Positions 6,605 to 6,623 of a stretch of DNA of 6,623 bases are shown in pieces. Source of the DNA: an uncultured Erysipelotrichaceae bacterium (lineage in GTDB: Bacteria; Bacillota_I; Bacilli_A; RF39; UBA660); assembly GCA_902782915.1 (NCBI GenBank), contig CACZOV010000085.1, forward strand, positions 1 to 6,623, written 5' to 3'. The stretch's first letter is position 1, and each line of letters begins with the position of its first letter. The translations under genes and the position numbers were made by a program. The notes beneath the pieces were generated by a model that saw only the letters and a program-made list of their open reading frames with translations, ran no database searches and was not told where the DNA came from.

Positions 6605-6623
6605 ATGAAAAAAGATAAAAAAA
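6605..6623 (+). CDS. start of a downstream gene, cut by the window end
   Basis: An ATG three bases after the surface-protein stop opens a frame reading MKKDKK up to the window edge. A basic N-terminus like this is typical of signal-peptide or membrane proteins, but six codons cannot identify it. Tight spacing and an RBS overlapping the upstream stop indicate one transcript with the surface-protein gene. It lies in the same reading frame as that gene, separated only by TGA-CGT. Confidence 0.6.

Overview
The window is very AT-rich, tightly packed DNA with every gene on the + strand. It looks like chromosome from a low-GC Gram-positive bacterium of the Bacilli/Erysipelotrichia/Mollicutes-related type, possibly an uncultured gut lineage. 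The evidence is the Bacillus-type PolA (RRKAKAVNFGIIYG finger helix, degenerate proofreading domain), strong AGGAGG-type ribosome binding sites, A/T-ending codons, short overlaps between genes and a T-tailed terminator. The three tryptophans I found are all TGG and one gene ends in TGA, so the standard bacterial code applies rather than the Mycoplasma code. The taxonomic placement is inference.

Region 1 (1-4687) reads as one transcription unit. It holds fmt (methionyl-tRNA formyltransferase), a 218-residue single-pass membrane protein of unknown function, polA (DNA polymerase I) and a 151-residue soluble acidic protein of unknown function. The first three genes overlap by 14 and about 8 bases, and the fourth starts 10 bases after the polA stop behind a perfect AGGAGG. 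A hairpin with a nine-T tail closes the unit. fmt prepares the initiator tRNA and polA does Okazaki-fragment maturation and repair; the two unknown genes are placed as if co-expressed with this housekeeping set.

Region 2 (4688-4774) is a short promoter and leader region with two plausible sigma-A-type promoters and a strong RBS.

Region 3 (4775-6623) starts a separate unit. Its first gene encodes a 608-residue membrane-anchored surface protein with a Tyr/acid-rich cytoplasmic tail, one transmembrane segment, three tandem modules with a period of exactly 119 residues (357 bp), and a different C-terminal module that opens with the same GIY motif. The modules look like beta-sandwich (Ig-like/DUF11-like) stalk domains. 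A further gene begins three bases after its stop (MKKDKK...) and runs off the window. This surface-protein locus is the least ordinary part of the window. No RNA genes, insertion sequences, CRISPR arrays or origins were seen.
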